A stretch of DNA of 24,171 nucleotides, taken from JADHLJ01 sp038118725. Its GTDB lineage: Bacteria > Pseudomonadota > Alphaproteobacteria > Thalassobaculales > Thalassobaculaceae. Shown here in pieces: positions 23,931-24,171 of this stretch. A program made the position numbers and the translations under genes. The number at the start of each line of letters is the position of its first letter. The stretch's first letter is position 1. The notes under the pieces were generated by a model. The model worked only from the letters and a program-made list of their open reading frames with translations. It made no database searches and was not told the origin of the DNA. The DNA is taken from assembly GCA_038118725.1 (NCBI GenBank), contig JAYOIK010000076.1:1-24171 (forward strand). Direction: 5' to 3'.

Positions 23931-24171
23931 ATGGGGGGGGACCATCACGATCCGAGAACCTTTCGCAGAACTAGACATCAAAAAAGCCGCGTCGGGCTTC
24001 TACAAGGACTACAGCATTCCAATCGCTCTCGTCAGTAAATTCACGATGGCAATGCTGGTGATCTGGGCGCTTTTCTGGCCGGCGAACGCCAATGGCGTAT
24101 TGGGAAGCGTCAACAGCCAGTTGCTCAAGGGCTTTAACGGCTTCTATATCGTTATCGTCGGCCTGTTCGCG
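23931..24171 (+). CDS. BCCT-family transporter, N-terminal part, start codon out of frame by one G
   Basis: The last 240 bases encode the start of what looks like a betaine/carnitine/choline transporter. The product reads REPFAELDIKKAASGFYKDY, then a first membrane segment LVSKFTMAMLVIWALFWP, then LLKGFNGFYIVIVGLFA entering the second; the gene continues past the window. BCCT carriers import quaternary amines with Na+ or H+. In frame there is no ATG, GTG or TTG until 24046, which is inside the first membrane segment. The ATG at 23931, preceded by AGGA, is followed by a run making 8 G in a row and is off frame by one base; one G fewer would join it correctly. This may be a sequencing error, a frameshift or a slippery switch. 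The family call is from the N-terminus only. Confidence 0.65.

Overview
The window looks like a chromosomal piece of a GC-rich alphaproteobacterium, most likely of the Rhodospirillales type. The grounds are the coding density, the yqaA-dsbB-coq7 run (disulfide formation next to ubiquinone synthesis), a 2-hydroxyacyl-CoA lyase, and a metF / pterin-methyltransferase / RACo one-carbon cluster of the kind found in roseobacters and relatives. This placement is an inference from gene content; there is no rRNA in the window. I see no tRNA, CRISPR array, intact insertion sequence or integrase.

Layout. 1-300: an AT-rich fragment unlike the rest. 383-3046 (+): an iron-dependent alcohol dehydrogenase followed by a histidine/phenylalanine ammonia-lyase homologue whose Ala-Ser-Gly cofactor triad is broken. 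3043-5098: a GNAT acetyltransferase, an XRE regulator, about 600 bases of AT-rich non-coding DNA and a ribbon-helix-helix protein. 5206-7955: a TIM-barrel sugar isomerase (-) and a tetratricopeptide-type repeat/methyltransferase fusion (+). 8052-11705: a 2-hydroxyacyl-CoA lyase/oxalyl-CoA decarboxylase-type ThDP enzyme (-), a hotdog thioesterase (+), a HisN-type phosphatase (-) and a carboxymuconolactone-decarboxylase-family protein (+) preceded by three 13-base tandem repeats. 11989-13654 (+): yqaA, dsbB, coq7. 13982-18965 (-): thiolase, oligopeptide-type solute-binding protein and two ABC permeases, with no ATPase gene. 19221-23169 (+): an unusual metF homologue, a pterin-binding methyltransferase and the corrinoid activator RACo. 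23197-23631 (-): tadA. 23931-24171 (+): the start of a BCCT betaine/carnitine/choline-type transporter, cut by the window edge.

How the genes fit together. The right end reads as a one-carbon catabolic module. A BCCT carrier could import a quaternary amine. A corrinoid methyltransferase system, whose substrate-specific and corrinoid subunits are not in this window, would demethylate it. RACo would keep the corrinoid reduced, the pterin methyltransferase would move the methyl to tetrahydrofolate, and the MetF-like protein would oxidise methyl-THF. The most unusual items are the ammonia-lyase homologue without its MIO triad, a repeat family whose arms supply the stop codons of coq7, RACo and tadA, matching poly-arginine tails on two adjacent one-carbon proteins, and a G-run that puts the BCCT start codon one base out of frame. 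All statements come from reading the sequence by eye and recalling family motifs; no searches were run.
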